Assembly: GCF_018882365.1 (NCBI RefSeq)
Contig: NZ_JACVOP010000001.1
Span: 1,425,341 to 1,489,340 of the forward strand
DNA from: Polynucleobacter sp. 71A-WALBACH
GTDB taxonomy: Bacteria > Pseudomonadota > Gammaproteobacteria > Burkholderiales > Burkholderiaceae
Reading direction: 5' to 3'
DNA length: 64,000 bases
Part shown: positions 9,411-19,273 of the stretch, one piece after another
How positions within the stretch are numbered: position 1 is the stretch's first letter
How the letters are laid out: each line of letters starts with the position of its first letter
Translations under genes and position numbers: made by a program
Notes under the pieces: model-generated
Databases searched by the model: none
What the model was told of the DNA's origin: nothing
Seen by the model: the letters and a program-made list of their open reading frames with translations, nothing else

Positions 9411-11450
9411 ATGTCAAATGCTGGTCATGCGCCTAAGAACATCACCATAGTTGATGGCTGGTATGGTGAGCCCTCTGAGAATCATGCTACCGGCGTTCTC
9501 GGTATTCTCAAAGGGCTTCATCTAGACGAGGCTACGCTAACGGCCGCAAGTAATATTGCGCGCGCACACGGCAAAGAGGCGTTGATCAAGCTCATCGGTG
9601 ATGAGCCAGCCAAGCTTCTTATTGGATACCGTGGCTTGAGGCAGGCTCAGGCGAAGCTCGTTCGCAATGATGGGGGTGTGAGCATCTCTGGGCAAGAAGA
9701 AATGCTCAGAAAGATGTTGCTCGCTTTTGGCGATGATTTGCGCGTCGTTCTGATTTACCTTGCCTCTCGCTTGCAAACCTTGCGTTGGATTACCCAAGAA
9801 AAGATAGTTATGCCGAAGGCTTGGGCGCAAGAGATTCTCAATATCGATGCAACGCTAGCAAACCGCCTCGGTATTTGGCAAATGAAATGGGAGATGGAGG
9901 ACCTGGCGTTCCGAGTGCTCTCTCCAGAGGTCTACCGCGATATTGCCAAGATGTTGGATGGTAAGCGTGTCGAGCGCGAATCTTTCATTGAGTTGATCGT
10001 CAGAAAGCTCATGGAGGAGTTACATGCTGCCCATATCCATGGCGAAGTTCAGGGCCGTCCAAAGCACATCTACAGTATCTGGAAAAAGATGCAAGGTAAG
10101 TCATTGGACTTTGCCAATCTCTATGACGTGCGGGCTTTTAGAGTTCTTGTGGATGACGTTAAATCTTGTTATGCGATTTTAGGAATAGTGCATAACATCT
10201 GGCAGCCAGTACCACGTGAATTTGATGACTACATTGCAAGGCCTAAGCCAAATGGTTATCAGTCTCTGCATACTGTGGTGATGGATGAGCATGGCACGGC
10301 GTTTGAGATTCAGGTTCGTACCCATGAAATGCATCAACAGGCTGAGTATGGATTGGCTGCGCATTGGCGTTACAAGGAGGGCGCTTATGTTGGCGCAGCA
10401 ACTCCGCCTAAAGCAAAGTCGACGCATTCGCAATCTTCTGGCTCGCCAAGCTCCAATCATCAAACAGGTACACATAGCGCAGCAGTCGCATATGAGCGCC
10501 AAATTGCTTGGGCAAGACAGCTTATCTCCTGGAAAGAAGATGCTTGGGAGCAGCTTAAGCATCATGAGATTGATGATCATATTTATGTCCTCACTCCATT
10601 GGGGAAGGTGATTTCACTGGAGAAGGGTTCATCGCCTATCGACTTTGCTTATGCAGTACATACTGATCTTGGGCATCGCTGTCGGGGTGCTCGGGTAGAT
10701 GGCGCCATGGTGCCATTGGATACGCCACTACAAAATGGCCAGACTATTGAAATCATTGCTGTAAAGCATGGTGGTCCCTCGCGAGATTGGATTAGCCCCA
10801 GCAGAAATTATTTGCGCTCTCAACGTGCCCGCACACGTGTACGCACTTGGTTTAATGCCTTGGATGATGAAGAGGCGGGTACTAAGTCTGCTGATATCAA
10901 AACAGAGCAAAGGCCTGAAGCTAAGACAATTACAGCGGCGCCAGAAATTATTCTCAAGCAAAGCACCCGTAAGCAGGGGCAAGCTGGGGATGTTTTAGTG
11001 GTCGGGGTGGATTCTTTGCTGACTCAGTTGGCGCGTTGCTGCCGGCCAGTGCCGCCAGATGTCATTGCGGGTTTCGTAACCCAGGGTCGCGGTGTATCTA
11101 TTCATCGCCGATCTTGTAAAACATTTAGAGGACTATTGGAGCGAGCTCCTGAGCGCGTTATTCAGACCGCTTGGAATGAGTCTGGTACCGAAACTCCGAT
11201 TGGAAATGATGCTAAGCGAGTATTTCCTGCCGATTTGGCTGTAACCGGCCTAGATCGTCCGGAGCTGATGCGTGAGTTGTTTGAGATCCTCACAAGGCAG
11301 GGTGTTCATGTCATTGATCTACGTAAATCCGCTAAACGAGGTCTCGCTCAAATACTGTTGACCGTGGAAATTAAAGACTCGGAAGCCTTACGTTTGGTTC
11401 AAAACAGTCTCGAAGAGGTCAAAGGGGTGACCCAAGTGCGCCGCCGGTGA
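9411..11450 (+). CDS. relA: (p)ppGpp synthetase, RelA type
   Basis: Ribosome-associated stringent-response enzyme making (p)ppGpp from ATP and GTP/GDP. In order: a degenerate HD region (about 40-180) without the HDxxED motif, so no hydrolase is expected; the synthetase domain with GRPKHIYSIWKKMQ, EFDDYIARPKPNGYQSLHT (the ExDD form typical of RelA rather than SpoT) and EIQVRTHEMHQQAEYGLAAH; a TGS domain (HIYVLTPLGKVISLEKGSSP); a conserved Cys pair (ARCCRPVPPD); and a C-terminal ACT domain. The 679 residues are somewhat shorter than E. coli RelA, with a Ser/Thr-rich low-complexity insert after the synthetase domain. It starts 15 bp after the CDF-hydrolase gene. Confidence 0.95.
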   Translation: MSNAGHAPKNITIVDGWYGEPSENHATGVLGILKGLHLDEATLTAASNIARAHGKEALIKLIGDEPAKLLIGYRGLRQAQAKLVRNDGGVSISGQEEMLRKMLLAFGDDLRVVLIYLASRLQTLRWITQEKIVMPKAWAQEILNIDATLANRLGIWQMKWEMEDLAFRVLSPEVYRDIAKMLDGKRVERESFIELIVRKLMEELHAAHIHGEVQGRPKHIYSIWKKMQGKSLDFANLYDVRAFRVLVDDVKSCYAILGIVHNIWQPVPREFDDYIARPKPNGYQSLHTVVMDEHGTAFEIQVRTHEMHQQAEYGLAAHWRYKEGAYVGAATPPKAKSTHSQSSGSPSSNHQTGTHSAAVAYERQIAWARQLISWKEDAWEQLKHHEIDDHIYVLTPLGKVISLEKGSSPIDFAYAVHTDLGHRCRGARVDGAMVPLDTPLQNGQTIEIIAVKHGGPSRDWISPSRNYLRSQRARTRVRTWFNALDDEEAGTKSADIKTEQRPEAKTITAAPEIILKQSTRKQGQAGDVLVVGVDSLLTQLARCCRPVPPDVIAGFVTQGRGVSIHRRSCKTFRGLLERAPERVIQTAWNESGTETPIGNDAKRVFPADLAVTGLDRPELMRELFEILTRQGVHVIDLRKSAKRGLAQILLTVEIKDSEALRLVQNSLEEVKGVTQVRRR

Positions 11451-11468
11451 TAAACTCTATGGCTATAT

Positions 11469-11545
11469 AGGCTCGTAGCTCAGCTGGTTAGAGCACCACC
11501 TTGACATGGTGGGGGTCGTTGGTTCGAGTCCAATCGAGCCTACCA
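11469..11545 (+). tRNA. tRNA-Val (GAC)
   Basis: A 77-nt cloverleaf with encoded CCA. Acceptor arms are AGGCTCG and CGAGCCT, the D-arm is GCTCAGCTGGTTAGAGC, the anticodon stem-loop is CCACCTTGACATGGTGG with anticodon GAC, and the T-arm is GTTGGTTCGAGTCCAAT. It lies between relA and thrS on the same strand and is followed by a rho-independent terminator. Confidence 0.97.
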
Positions 11546-11560
11546 ACGAATAAAGACCCA

Positions 11561-11600
11561 AAAGTGCGCGGTTGCCCAAAAGCTACCGCGCTTTCTTTTT
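11561..11600 (+). terminator. Rho-independent terminator after tRNA-Val
   Basis: GCGCGGT (11566-11572) pairs with ACCGCGC (11585-11591), extended by AAA/TTT on the outside, and is followed by TTTCTTTTT. It ends the tRNA-Val transcript and separates it from thrS. A role in thrS control cannot be excluded, but thrS starts about 60 bp further on. Confidence 0.8.
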
Positions 11601-11658
11601 GGTGGATGTTACGAAGTACATCAGTCAAACGGCTGAATCTTATTAAGATGGGGTGGTC

Positions 11659-13581
11659 ATGCTTGTAGTTACTCTGCCAGATGGATCAAAACGTGAGTTT
11701 GATGCTCCCGTTCGTGTTCTCGATGTTGCCCAAAGCATTGGAAGCGGTTTAGCCAAAGCCGCCCTCGGTGGCATAGTCGACGGCAAGATGGTTGATGCCA
11801 GCTTTGTGATCGACAAAGATAGTCAGCTGGCCATCATCACAGATAAGAGCCCGGAAGCTCTCGAAATCGTGCGTCACTCTACTGCGCACTTACTAGCTTA
11901 TGCGGTTAAAGAGCTCTTCCCAGAGGCGCAAGTCACCATTGGACCGGTGATCGATAACGGTTTTTATTACGATTTCTCATTTCATCGCCCATTCACACCT
12001 GAAGATTTGGTAGCGATTGAAAAGAAGATGTCGGAACTCGCCAAAAAAGATGAACCAGTGATTCGTACCGTAATGCCGCGTGATGAGGCGGTGAAGTTTT
12101 TTAAAGATCAGGGCGAAAACTACAAAGCAGAAATTATTTCCAGCATCCCGCAAGGCGAAGACGTTTCTTTGTATGCTGAAGGAAAGTTCACCGACTTATG
12201 TCGTGGACCACACGTGCCATCTACTGGCAAGCTCAAGGTATTTAAGCTTCTGAGCGTTGCTGGTGCTTACTGGCGTGGCGATAGCAAGAATGAGATGTTA
12301 CAGCGGATCTACGGCACAGCTTGGTTGAAAAAAGAAGATCAAGATGCGTATTTACATATGCTTGAAGAAGCTGAGAAGCGCGACCACCGCCGCCTTGGCA
12401 AGTTCCTGGACTTGTTCCACTTCCAGCCTGAAGCACCCGGTTTGATTTTCTGGCACCCCAAAGGCTGGTCCATTTGGCAAGAGGTTGAGCAGTACATGCG
12501 ACGCGTTTATCAGCGCGAAGGCTACCAAGAAGTCAAAGCCCCGCAGATTTTGGATCGCGGTCTTTGGGAGAAGTCTGGCCACTGGGATAACTATAAAGAA
12601 AACATGTTTACGACAGAGTCGGAAAACCGTGCTTATGCCTTAAAGCCGATGAACTGCCCGGGACATGTTCAGATTTTTAATTCAGGCTTGCATAGTTATC
12701 GTGAGTTGCCATTACGCTACGGTGAGTTTGGGCAGTGTCATCGTAACGAACCATCAGGCGCTTTACACGGTTTAATGCGTGTACGTGGTTTCACACAAGA
12801 CGATGGTCATATTTTCTGTACTGAAGATCAGATTCAGTCTGAAGTGGCTGCTTTTGATAAAGCAGTTCGTGAGGTCTATCAAGATTTTGGCTTTACTGAA
12901 GTTGCCGTCAAGCTCGCATTGCGTCCCGCAAAGCGCGTTGGTGATGACGCTATTTGGGATAAAGCGGAAGCTGCCCTGCGTGGTGCTTTGACAGCTTCAG
13001 GTCAAGAATGGGAAGAATTGCCGGGCGAGGGCGCTTTTTATGGTCCAAAGATCGAATATCACCTCAAGGACTCGATTGGGCGTACTTGGCAATGCGGCAC
13101 TATTCAGGTGGATTTCTCGATGCCAGCTCGTTTAGGTGCGGAATATGTCACAGAAGAGAACACTCGCAAGGCTCCAGTGATGCTTCACAGGGCAATTGTG
13201 GGCTCTTTAGAGCGTTTTATCGGCATTTTGATCGAAAACCACGCTGGAAATATGCCAGTTTGGCTTGCTCCTACCCAGGCTGTAGTCCTCAATATCTCCG
13301 ATAATTCTGCTGCATATGCACAACAAGTCCAGCAATCTCTGAAAAAACAAGGGTTTAGAGTTGATTCTGATTTGCGGAATGAGAAAATTACGTATAAAAT
13401 ACGCGAGCACGCATTACAGAAGCTCCCATTTTTGTTAGTTGTAGGGGATAAAGAGGCTGAAAGTAATTCGGTGGCCGTTCGTGCCCGTGGCGGAGTGGAT
13501 CTAGGCGTAATGCCTCTTGATGCCTTCGTTGCCCGACTCCAGCAGGATATTTCCCAGAAAGTCGGACCCGAGCTTAGCTAG
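11659..13581 (+). CDS. thrS: Threonine--tRNA ligase
   Basis: Class II aminoacyl-tRNA synthetase charging tRNA-Thr, 640 residues from ATG 11659. In order: N-terminal TGS domain ([15 protein letters not shown]), the editing/SAD domain with [13 protein letters not shown] and the zinc-like [12 protein letters not shown], the catalytic core with [12 protein letters not shown] and [20 protein letters not shown] (motif 2), motif 3 near [13 protein letters not shown], and the anticodon-binding domain. A GTG at 11653 is in frame, but AGATGGGGTGG sits correctly for the ATG and the N-terminus then matches E. coli ThrS. It begins the conserved thrS-infC-rpmI-rplT-pheST-ihfA cluster. Confidence 0.97.
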   Translation: MLVVTLPDGSKREFDAPVRVLDVAQSIGSGLAKAALGGIVDGKMVDASFVIDKDSQLAIITDKSPEALEIVRHSTAHLLAYAVKELFPEAQVTIGPVIDNGFYYDFSFHRPFTPEDLVAIEKKMSELAKKDEPVIRTVMPRDEAVKFFKDQGENYKAEIISSIPQGEDVSLYAEGKFTDLCRGPHVPSTGKLKVFKLLSVAGAYWRGDSKNEMLQRIYGTAWLKKEDQDAYLHMLEEAEKRDHRRLGKFLDLFHFQPEAPGLIFWHPKGWSIWQEVEQYMRRVYQREGYQEVKAPQILDRGLWEKSGHWDNYKENMFTTESENRAYALKPMNCPGHVQIFNSGLHSYRELPLRYGEFGQCHRNEPSGALHGLMRVRGFTQDDGHIFCTEDQIQSEVAAFDKAVREVYQDFGFTEVAVKLALRPAKRVGDDAIWDKAEAALRGALTASGQEWEELPGEGAFYGPKIEYHLKDSIGRTWQCGTIQVDFSMPARLGAEYVTEENTRKAPVMLHRAIVGSLERFIGILIENHAGNMPVWLAPTQAVVLNISDNSAAYAQQVQQSLKKQGFRVDSDLRNEKITYKIREHALQKLPFLLVVGDKEAESNSVAVRARGGVDLGVMPLDAFVARLQQDISQKVGPELS

Positions 13582-13623
13582 GGGTGGAATGGTTTTTATT
13601 GTTTTTTTAAAGGAATTAAGAAG

Positions 13624-14148
13624 ATCGCTACTGATAAATCGCAGCGCATAAATCGGGAGATTACTGCTCCTGAAGTGCGTCTGATTGGACTGGATGGAGA
13701 ACCCATCGGTGTAGTTAAGTTGAGTGAAGCCCTGGCTTTGGCGGAAGAGAAAGAGACCGATTTGGTTGAAATTGCTCCGACGGCCGTGCCACCTGTAGTC
13801 CGCATCATGGACTTCGGCAAATTCAAGTACCAAGAAGCCAAACGTTTGCACGAAGCTAAGCTTAAGCAAAAAGTGATTCAGGTGAAGGAAGTTAAATTCC
13901 GTCCCGGCACAGATGATGGTGACTATGGTGTGAAGCTACGCAATCTAATCCGCTTTTTGGAAGATGGCGATAAGACAAAGATTACGCTGCGGTTTCGGGG
14001 TCGTGAAATGGCCCACCAAGAAATCGGAGTCAGAATGTTGGAACGTTTGAAGTCGGATTTGATTGAGTTTGGTCAAGTAGAGCAGTTTCCAAAGATGGAA
14101 GGTCGGCAGATGGTGATGGTATTGGCCCCCATTCGTAAGGCTAAGTAA
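13624..14148 (+). CDS. infC: Translation initiation factor IF-3, AUC start
   Basis: IF-3 binds the 30S subunit, checks the start codon and keeps subunits apart. The product from 13624 is 174 residues, beginning [20 protein letters not shown] after the initiator, which matches betaproteobacterial IF-3. The only ATG/GTG/TTG near the 5' end is GTG 13675, which would cut off 17 conserved residues. AAGGA at 13610-13614 is 9 bp from ATC 13624, ideal spacing, so I infer initiation at AUC; AUU at 13615 is in frame but too close to the AAGGA. A non-AUG start is the known basis of IF-3 autoregulation in enterobacteria. Other marks are [12 protein letters not shown] and [16 protein letters not shown]. 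Confidence 0.93.
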   Translation: MATDKSQRINREITAPEVRLIGLDGEPIGVVKLSEALALAEEKETDLVEIAPTAVPPVVRIMDFGKFKYQEAKRLHEAKLKQKVIQVKEVKFRPGTDDGDYGVKLRNLIRFLEDGDKTKITLRFRGREMAHQEIGVRMLERLKSDLIEFGQVEQFPKMEGRQMVMVLAPIRKAK

Positions 14149-14299
14149 TAAACCTCATCGCGAGATTGGGTTTGTTGTTTAAGTAGGGAGGAGTCCCTAA
14201 GAATGAATAAGGACTCTGGTAGTGAGAAGTGCTCCTAGGTACAGGAAGCGTAACCGTCGGTTACCACCTAAGTTGCACATGCAGAAGAAGGGGTGCTTT
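14149..14299 (+). promoter_or_regulatory. Structured gap between infC and rpmI (possible L20 control leader)
   Basis: 151 bp separate infC from rpmI, far more than elsewhere in this operon. The gap holds GAGTCC (14191-14196) facing GGACTC (14211-14216), and GTAAC (14250-14254) facing GTTAC (14260-14264), just before the rpmI ribosome binding site. In E. coli, ribosomal protein L20 represses rpmI-rplT by binding a leader structure here, so a similar control is plausible. I cannot show a pseudoknot from the bases alone, and no terminator is present, so co-transcription with infC stands. Confidence 0.4.
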
Positions 14300-14497
14300 A
14301 TGCCCAAGATGAAGAGCAAGAGTAGCGCTAAAAAGCGCTTCACGGTTCGCGCAGGCGGAACGATCAAACGAGGTCAGGCTTTCAAACGCCACATCCTCAC
14401 CAAGAAGACCACAAAGAACAAGCGTCATTTGCGTGGTACTACAGAAGTTGCGAAGGCAGACGTTAAGTCAATTCGCTCTATGCTTCCATACGCTTAA
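14300..14497 (+). CDS. rpmI: 50S ribosomal protein L35
   Basis: Small basic ribosomal protein, 65 residues. The start at ATG 14300 gives [20 protein letters not shown], the classic L35 N-terminus; the frame is open upstream, but that part is not protein-like. The GGKRxxxHIL-type block appears as [31 protein letters not shown] lies upstream as a ribosome binding site. rplT follows after 25 bp. Confidence 0.97.
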   Translation: MPKMKSKSSAKKRFTVRAGGTIKRGQAFKRHILTKKTTKNKRHLRGTTEVAKADVKSIRSMLPYA

Positions 14498-14522
14498 CCT
14501 CAGACTAGATCAGGAGAAATAA

Positions 14523-14888
14523 ATGCCAAGAGTCAAACGTGGGGTTACAGCAAGAGCCCGTCATAAGAAAATCACCGATGCCGCTACAGGCTATCGTGGA
14601 CGTCGTAAAAATGTATTCCGCATTGCTAAGCAAGCAGTTATGCGTGCTGGTCAATATGCATACCGCGACCGTCGTAACAAGAAACGTGTATTCCGCGCAT
14701 TGTGGATTGCTCGTATCAATGCGGCAGTTCGTCAGCATGACATGACCTATAGCGTATTCATGAATGGTATGAAGAAAGCTGCGATCGAACTCGACCGCAA
14801 AGTGCTTTCTGACATGGCCATTGCTGACAAAGCGGCTTTTGCTGCTTTGGTTACTCGGATCAAATCCGTAGTAAGCGCTGCAGCTTAA
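14523..14888 (+). CDS. rplT: 50S ribosomal protein L20
   Basis: L20 is an early-assembly 23S rRNA-binding protein and, in enterobacteria, also the translational repressor of its own operon. The 121 residues start [17 protein letters not shown] and contain the family block [20 protein letters not shown] and [30 protein letters not shown] gives a good ribosome binding site. The next gene, pheS, begins 29 bp after the stop, inside a hairpin. Confidence 0.98.
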   Translation: MPRVKRGVTARARHKKITDAATGYRGRRKNVFRIAKQAVMRAGQYAYRDRRNKKRVFRALWIARINAAVRQHDMTYSVFMNGMKKAAIELDRKVLSDMAIADKAAFAALVTRIKSVVSAAA

Positions 14889-14917
14889 TTCTTAGTTCAT
14901 TTAAAAACTAAGCTGCA
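14879..14917 (+). promoter_or_regulatory. Inverted repeat abutting the pheS start codon
   Basis: TGCAGCTTA (14879-14887, spanning the rplT stop) is an exact inverse of TAAGCTGCA (14909-14917), which ends directly before the pheS ATG. An alternative inner stem, CTTAGTT (14891-14897) with AACTAAG (14906-14912), competes for the same right arm. The region lacks a good Shine-Dalgarno sequence, so folding could control or couple pheS translation. No T run follows, so it is not a simple terminator. Confidence 0.45.
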
Positions 14918-15964
14918 ATGGTTTCTCTCGACCACATTGTCGAGGATGCTAAACGTGATTTCCTCGGAGCTGCCGATGCGGCAGCTCTTGAGGACGCGAA
15001 AGCCAAGTATCTCGGTAAGTCAGGTGTTCTCACTGAGCGTTTAAAGGCGCTTGGTGGAATGTCGCCTGATGAACGCAAGAGTGCTGGCGCCCAAATTAAT
15101 CAAATCAAAACCCAAGTTGAAGCAGCCTTACAAGAGCGTCGCCAAGCATTGGCTGATGGGGTATTACTGCAACGTCTTGCGGCGGAATCCATTGATGTCT
15201 CCTTGCCTGGCCGTGGCCAAGCCGTAGGTAGCTTGCATCCAGTGATGCGCACCTGGGAACGGGTTGAAGAGATCTTCCGCTCGATTGGTTTTGATGTGGC
15301 TGATGGCCCTGAAATTGAAACCGATTGGTTTAACTTCACCGCCTTAAATAGCCCTGAGAATCATCCTGCACGCTCGATGCAAGATACTTTTTATATTGAT
15401 GGTAAAGATTCCAATGGGAAGCCTTTGCTATTGCGCACACATACCAGTCCCATTCAAGTTCGATATGCAAGCGAGCATGTAAAGAAATACGCCAATGCTG
15501 ATGTAATGCCTCCAATCAAAGTGATTGCACCGGGCAGAACATATCGCGTTGATAGCGATGCGACACACTCACCAATGTTTCATCAGGTTGAGGGCCTTTG
15601 GATTGCAGAGAGCGTTTCCTTTGCCGATCTTAAAGGTGTGTATACCGATTTCTTAAGAACCTTTTTTGAAACGAATGAATTACAAGTTCGTTTCCGTCCA
15701 TCGTATTTCCCATTCACTGAGCCTTCGGCTGAAATTGATATGGCCTTTGGTAGTGGCAAGTTAGCCGGCCGTTGGCTAGAGATTTCTGGAGCAGGGCAGG
15801 TGCATCCAAACGTATTGCGTAATATGGGTATTAATCCAGAGCGCTATACCGGTTTTGCTTTTGGCTCTGGCTTAGAGCGCTTGACGATGCTGCGTTATGG
15901 CGTTGATGATTTACGTCTTTTCTTTGAGAACGATCTCCGTTTCTTAGCGCAATTTCCGGCTTAA
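14918..15964 (+). CDS. pheS: Phenylalanine--tRNA ligase alpha subunit
   Basis: Catalytic subunit of the alpha2-beta2 synthetase charging tRNA-Phe, class II fold, 348 residues. An N-terminal coiled-coil (about 1-85) is followed by the core with [19 protein letters not shown], the motif 2 region ([34 protein letters not shown]) and motif 3 [20 protein letters not shown]. The start is ATG 14918, without an obvious Shine-Dalgarno sequence but right after an inverted repeat. pheT follows after 31 bp. Confidence 0.97.
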   Translation: MVSLDHIVEDAKRDFLGAADAAALEDAKAKYLGKSGVLTERLKALGGMSPDERKSAGAQINQIKTQVEAALQERRQALADGVLLQRLAAESIDVSLPGRGQAVGSLHPVMRTWERVEEIFRSIGFDVADGPEIETDWFNFTALNSPENHPARSMQDTFYIDGKDSNGKPLLLRTHTSPIQVRYASEHVKKYANADVMPPIKVIAPGRTYRVDSDATHSPMFHQVEGLWIAESVSFADLKGVYTDFLRTFFETNELQVRFRPSYFPFTEPSAEIDMAFGSGKLAGRWLEISGAGQVHPNVLRNMGINPERYTGFAFGSGLERLTMLRYGVDDLRLFFENDLRFLAQFPA

Positions 15965-15995
15965 TTCGCCAACCTTCTAATAGTAGATAGCGCAT

Positions 15996-18455
15996 ATGCA
16001 ATTTTCTGAATCTTGGTTACGCCAATATGTAAATCCTTCGCTTGACAGCAATGCTTTAGGTCACGCAATGACTATGGCCGGCCTTGAAGTGGAAGAGCAG
16101 CATTCAGTAGCGCCTGCATTTACGAAGATTGTGATTGCACAAATTTTGTCAGCTGAGCAGCATCCCGATGCAGACCGCTTACGCGTTTGTAAGGTCGATG
16201 CAGGTACTGGCCAAGAGTTACAAATTGTCTGTGGCGCTCCAAATGCACGCCCTGGTATTAAGATTCCTTGCGCAATGGTTGGTGCTGAATTACCTCCAGC
16301 TGAAGCGGGTGGTAAGCCATTCATGATCAAGGTAGGTAAATTGCGTGGCGTAGAAAGCCAAGGCATGCTGTGCTCTGGACGTGAACTTGGGCTAGGCGAT
16401 GATCACGAAGGAATCTTAGAGCTACCTGCAGATGCCCCAGTCGGTGAAGATATTCGTAAATACTTAGACCTAGATGATCAGATCTTTGTAATTAAGTTAA
16501 CGCCGAACAAAGCTGACTGTCTTTCACTCATGGGCATGGCTCGTGAGGTATCAGCCATTACTGGCGCTGCTTTATGTGCGCCCAAGTGGACTCCTATTAA
16601 TGTCACTATTGCCGACAAGCTCAAAGTCACTGTTGAAAACTCCGATCTTTGCGGCCGTTTTGCAGGACGCATAATTCGCGGTGTTAATCCTCAAGCTAAA
16701 ACTCCGGATTGGATTGTGAAGCGTTTGTCTCGCGCCGGCCAAAGAAGTATTTCTGCTTTAGTCGATTTATCTAACTATGTCATGTTAGAGATGGGTCAGC
16801 CGACCCATGTATTTGATATTGATAAATTGACTGGTGAGCTATCTGTTCGTTGGGCAAAGCCAGGCGAGAGTCTTGAGCTCTTAAATGGCCAGACGGTTAC
16901 TTTGCAAGGCCCTGATTCTGCCGGCAAGATTCAAGAGGCTGGTGTAGTTGCAGATCAAACGGGTCCAGTGGCCTTGGCTGGGATCATGGGTGGCAATCAT
17001 TGCGCAGTAACAAATGACACAAAAAATATTTATGTTGAAGCTGCTTATTGGCAGCCTTCAGTAATTCAAGGCCGTGCCCGTCGCTTTAATTTCAGTACAG
17101 ATGCGGCACATCGCTTTGAGCGTGGAGTTGATCCACAAAATACGGCTAACTGCTTAGAGTATTTAACTGCCCTGATAGTTGAGGTCTGCGGTGGCCAAGT
17201 TGGTCCGATTGATGATCAAGTATTAGCTATTCCAGAGCGTAAACCAGTCAGCATGCGTTTGGCTCGCGCTATGAAAGTCATTGGCATTCCACTGACTGCT
17301 GAAATTGTGGCTGATGTGTTCAAGCGTCTCGGTTTTGAGTTCAAGCAGGAGGCTGGTGACGTATTTGTTGTGATGCCTCCAAGCTATCGATTTGATATTG
17401 AAATTGAAGAAGATTTAATTGAAGAAGTCGCACGTATATACGGCTTTGAAAATATTCCTGATGTGCCGCCTGTTTCATCTTTAAAGATGAGTGCTAAAGC
17501 TGAAGCAAAGCGCGGTGTGCATTTATTGCGCCAACGTTTAGCTCTCCAAGGCTATCAAGAGGCGGTGAACTTTGGATTTACCGATCTTGAGAGCGAGCAA
17601 CGCTTAGCGGCCGCTACTGAAAAAGATTTAATTGCCGTACTCAATCCAATTGCCAGCCAGTATGGCGTGATGCGCAGCAATCTCTGGGGTGGCTTACTGA
17701 CCAATCTTAAGTCAAACCTGAATCGTGGCGCTGGCCGTGTGCGTTTATTTGAAACTGGCCGTGTATTTAAGCGTGATGCAAGCATTCAAGAGGAAGCTGG
17801 TAGGGTGGCTGGTTTTCATCAGCCGCAGAAAATTGGTGGCTTGGCTTACGGCTCATTTGTTCCTGAGCAGTGGGCAAGCTCAGATCGCGCAGTTGATTTC
17901 TTTGACGTGAAGGGCGATCTGGAGCGTGTGCTTGATCCTTTGCATTTCACGACTGAGGCCGCTGTTCATCCTGCGCTACATCCTGGCCGCAGCGCACAAG
18001 TTCAGTTATTGACCTCATCTGGGAAGCAAAATATTGGCTGGATTGGTGAATTGCATCCTGGTCTGCAGCAGGCTTATGAATTACCTCAAGCACCTGTCCT
18101 TTTTGAGCTGGATCTTGAGGCTATACGTAATCTGGGGATTCCTCAGCCAGAAGAGTTAAGTAAGTTTCCTGCAGTGCAGCGTGATTTAGCAGTTGTTGTT
18201 AAGCAGGATATCTCTGCGCAGTCTTTGCTGGATGCAATGAATGCCAAGAAGCAGAACTTCGTTAAAGCAATCGAGCTATTTGATGAGTTCAAGCCAAAGG
18301 CTGGTTCTAGCAGCATGGGTGATGATGAGAAGAGTTTGGCATTCCGCGTAACCTTGCTGAACCCGCAAGAAACCCTGCAGGATGCTCAAATTGAAGCGGT
18401 GATGACAGCTTTGTTGACTGCCCTTGAGAAAAATTGCGCAGCCCGTCTGCGCTAG
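15996..18455 (+). CDS. pheT: Phenylalanine--tRNA ligase beta subunit
   Basis: The 819-residue beta subunit binds tRNA-Phe and edits mischarged Tyr-tRNA. The N-terminal tRNA-binding/OB domain (about 40-150) shows SAEQHPDADRLRVCKVD and VGKLRGVESQGMLCSGREL, followed by B3/B4 editing domains, B5 with RLGFEFKQEAGDVFVVMPPS, and the C-terminal ferredoxin-fold anticodon-binding domain (FPAVQRDLAVVV). Start MQFSESWLRQYVNP is canonical. Length is normal. ihfA follows 42 bp later. Confidence 0.97.
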   Translation: MQFSESWLRQYVNPSLDSNALGHAMTMAGLEVEEQHSVAPAFTKIVIAQILSAEQHPDADRLRVCKVDAGTGQELQIVCGAPNARPGIKIPCAMVGAELPPAEAGGKPFMIKVGKLRGVESQGMLCSGRELGLGDDHEGILELPADAPVGEDIRKYLDLDDQIFVIKLTPNKADCLSLMGMAREVSAITGAALCAPKWTPINVTIADKLKVTVENSDLCGRFAGRIIRGVNPQAKTPDWIVKRLSRAGQRSISALVDLSNYVMLEMGQPTHVFDIDKLTGELSVRWAKPGESLELLNGQTVTLQGPDSAGKIQEAGVVADQTGPVALAGIMGGNHCAVTNDTKNIYVEAAYWQPSVIQGRARRFNFSTDAAHRFERGVDPQNTANCLEYLTALIVEVCGGQVGPIDDQVLAIPERKPVSMRLARAMKVIGIPLTAEIVADVFKRLGFEFKQEAGDVFVVMPPSYRFDIEIEEDLIEEVARIYGFENIPDVPPVSSLKMSAKAEAKRGVHLLRQRLALQGYQEAVNFGFTDLESEQRLAAATEKDLIAVLNPIASQYGVMRSNLWGGLLTNLKSNLNRGAGRVRLFETGRVFKRDASIQEEAGRVAGFHQPQKIGGLAYGSFVPEQWASSDRAVDFFDVKGDLERVLDPLHFTTEAAVHPALHPGRSAQVQLLTSSGKQNIGWIGELHPGLQQAYELPQAPVLFELDLEAIRNLGIPQPEELSKFPAVQRDLAVVVKQDISAQSLLDAMNAKKQNFVKAIELFDEFKPKAGSSSMGDDEKSLAFRVTLLNPQETLQDAQIEAVMTALLTALEKNCAARLR

Positions 18456-18497
18456 GTTTAGTATTAGTAAAAGACACAGTACGAAGAGACTTCCGCC

Positions 18498-18821
18498 ATG
18501 AATGAATTAGTTAGCAACGATACCGTTACCAAGAATGAGCTCTCAGAAGCACTCTTCGATCAAGTGGGCCTGAATAAACGTGAAGCCAAAGACATGATTG
18601 ATGCTTTTTTTGATCGTATTGGACAGTCTTTGGAGACTGGCGTTGAGGTAAAAATTTCTGGGTTTGGTAATTTCCAATTACGTAATAAATCTGCTCGACC
18701 AGGGCGCAATCCAAAGACCGGTCAAATGATTCCTATTGCAGCCCGTCGAGTTGTTACATTTCATGCAAGTCAAAAGCTCAAGGACGTAGTTGAGTCTCAT
18801 GCTCGAGAAAACAGCATTTGA
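18498..18821 (+). CDS. ihfA: Integration host factor alpha subunit
   Basis: DNA-bending nucleoid protein of the HU/IHF family, 107 residues. The helical body ([20 protein letters not shown]) is followed by the DNA-contacting arm region [20 protein letters not shown] with the intercalating-Pro context [11 protein letters not shown]. Its position right after pheST is the standard proteobacterial context of ihfA. The gene overlaps the downstream MerR gene by 23 bp. Confidence 0.95.
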   Translation: MNELVSNDTVTKNELSEALFDQVGLNKREAKDMIDAFFDRIGQSLETGVEVKISGFGNFQLRNKSARPGRNPKTGQMIPIAARRVVTFHASQKLKDVVESHARENSI

Positions 18822-19149
18822 TACCGGGTCGGCGCTGCTCAGTTCGCAGCTCCCCCCGATTCCAGCGAAACGTTACTTCACTATTGGTGAGGTCTCGGAC
18901 TTGTGCGGCGTTCGCTCCCACGTCCTACGTTATTGGGAGCAAGAGTTCTCGCAATTAAGTCCGCAAAAGCGTCGTGGCAATCGTCGCTACTATCAGCATC
19001 ATGAGGTTGTCTTAATCCGCAAGATAAGAGCGCTTTTATATGAAGAGGGCTTCACTATCAGTGGCGCCAGAAATCGCCTAGATGAAGCTCGTGGCGAGCT
19101 TCGCTTACGCGATGAGTTGCAGGCTGTACTACAAATTCTCTCGAAATAG
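18799..19149 (+). CDS. MerR-family transcriptional regulator
   Basis: DNA-binding protein of about 116 residues with a MerR-type winged helix-turn-helix: [25 protein letters not shown], here read as [20 protein letters not shown] plus WEQEF, then [20 protein letters not shown]. It lacks a long effector domain and metal-binding cysteines, so it belongs to the short MerR group that follows pheT-ihfA in many betaproteobacteria. Its targets are unknown. ATG 18799 is preferred over an in-frame TTG at 18790. It overlaps the ihfA end, implying coupled translation. Confidence 0.88.
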   Translation: MLEKTAFDTGSALLSSQLPPIPAKRYFTIGEVSDLCGVRSHVLRYWEQEFSQLSPQKRRGNRRYYQHHEVVLIRKIRALLYEEGFTISGARNRLDEARGELRLRDELQAVLQILSK

Positions 19150-19174
19150 TTACTGATACAATTTTGTTTCTCGT

Positions 19175-19251
<77 letters not shown>

Positions 19252-19273
19252 TCCATTCAATTTCAAATTTCCT

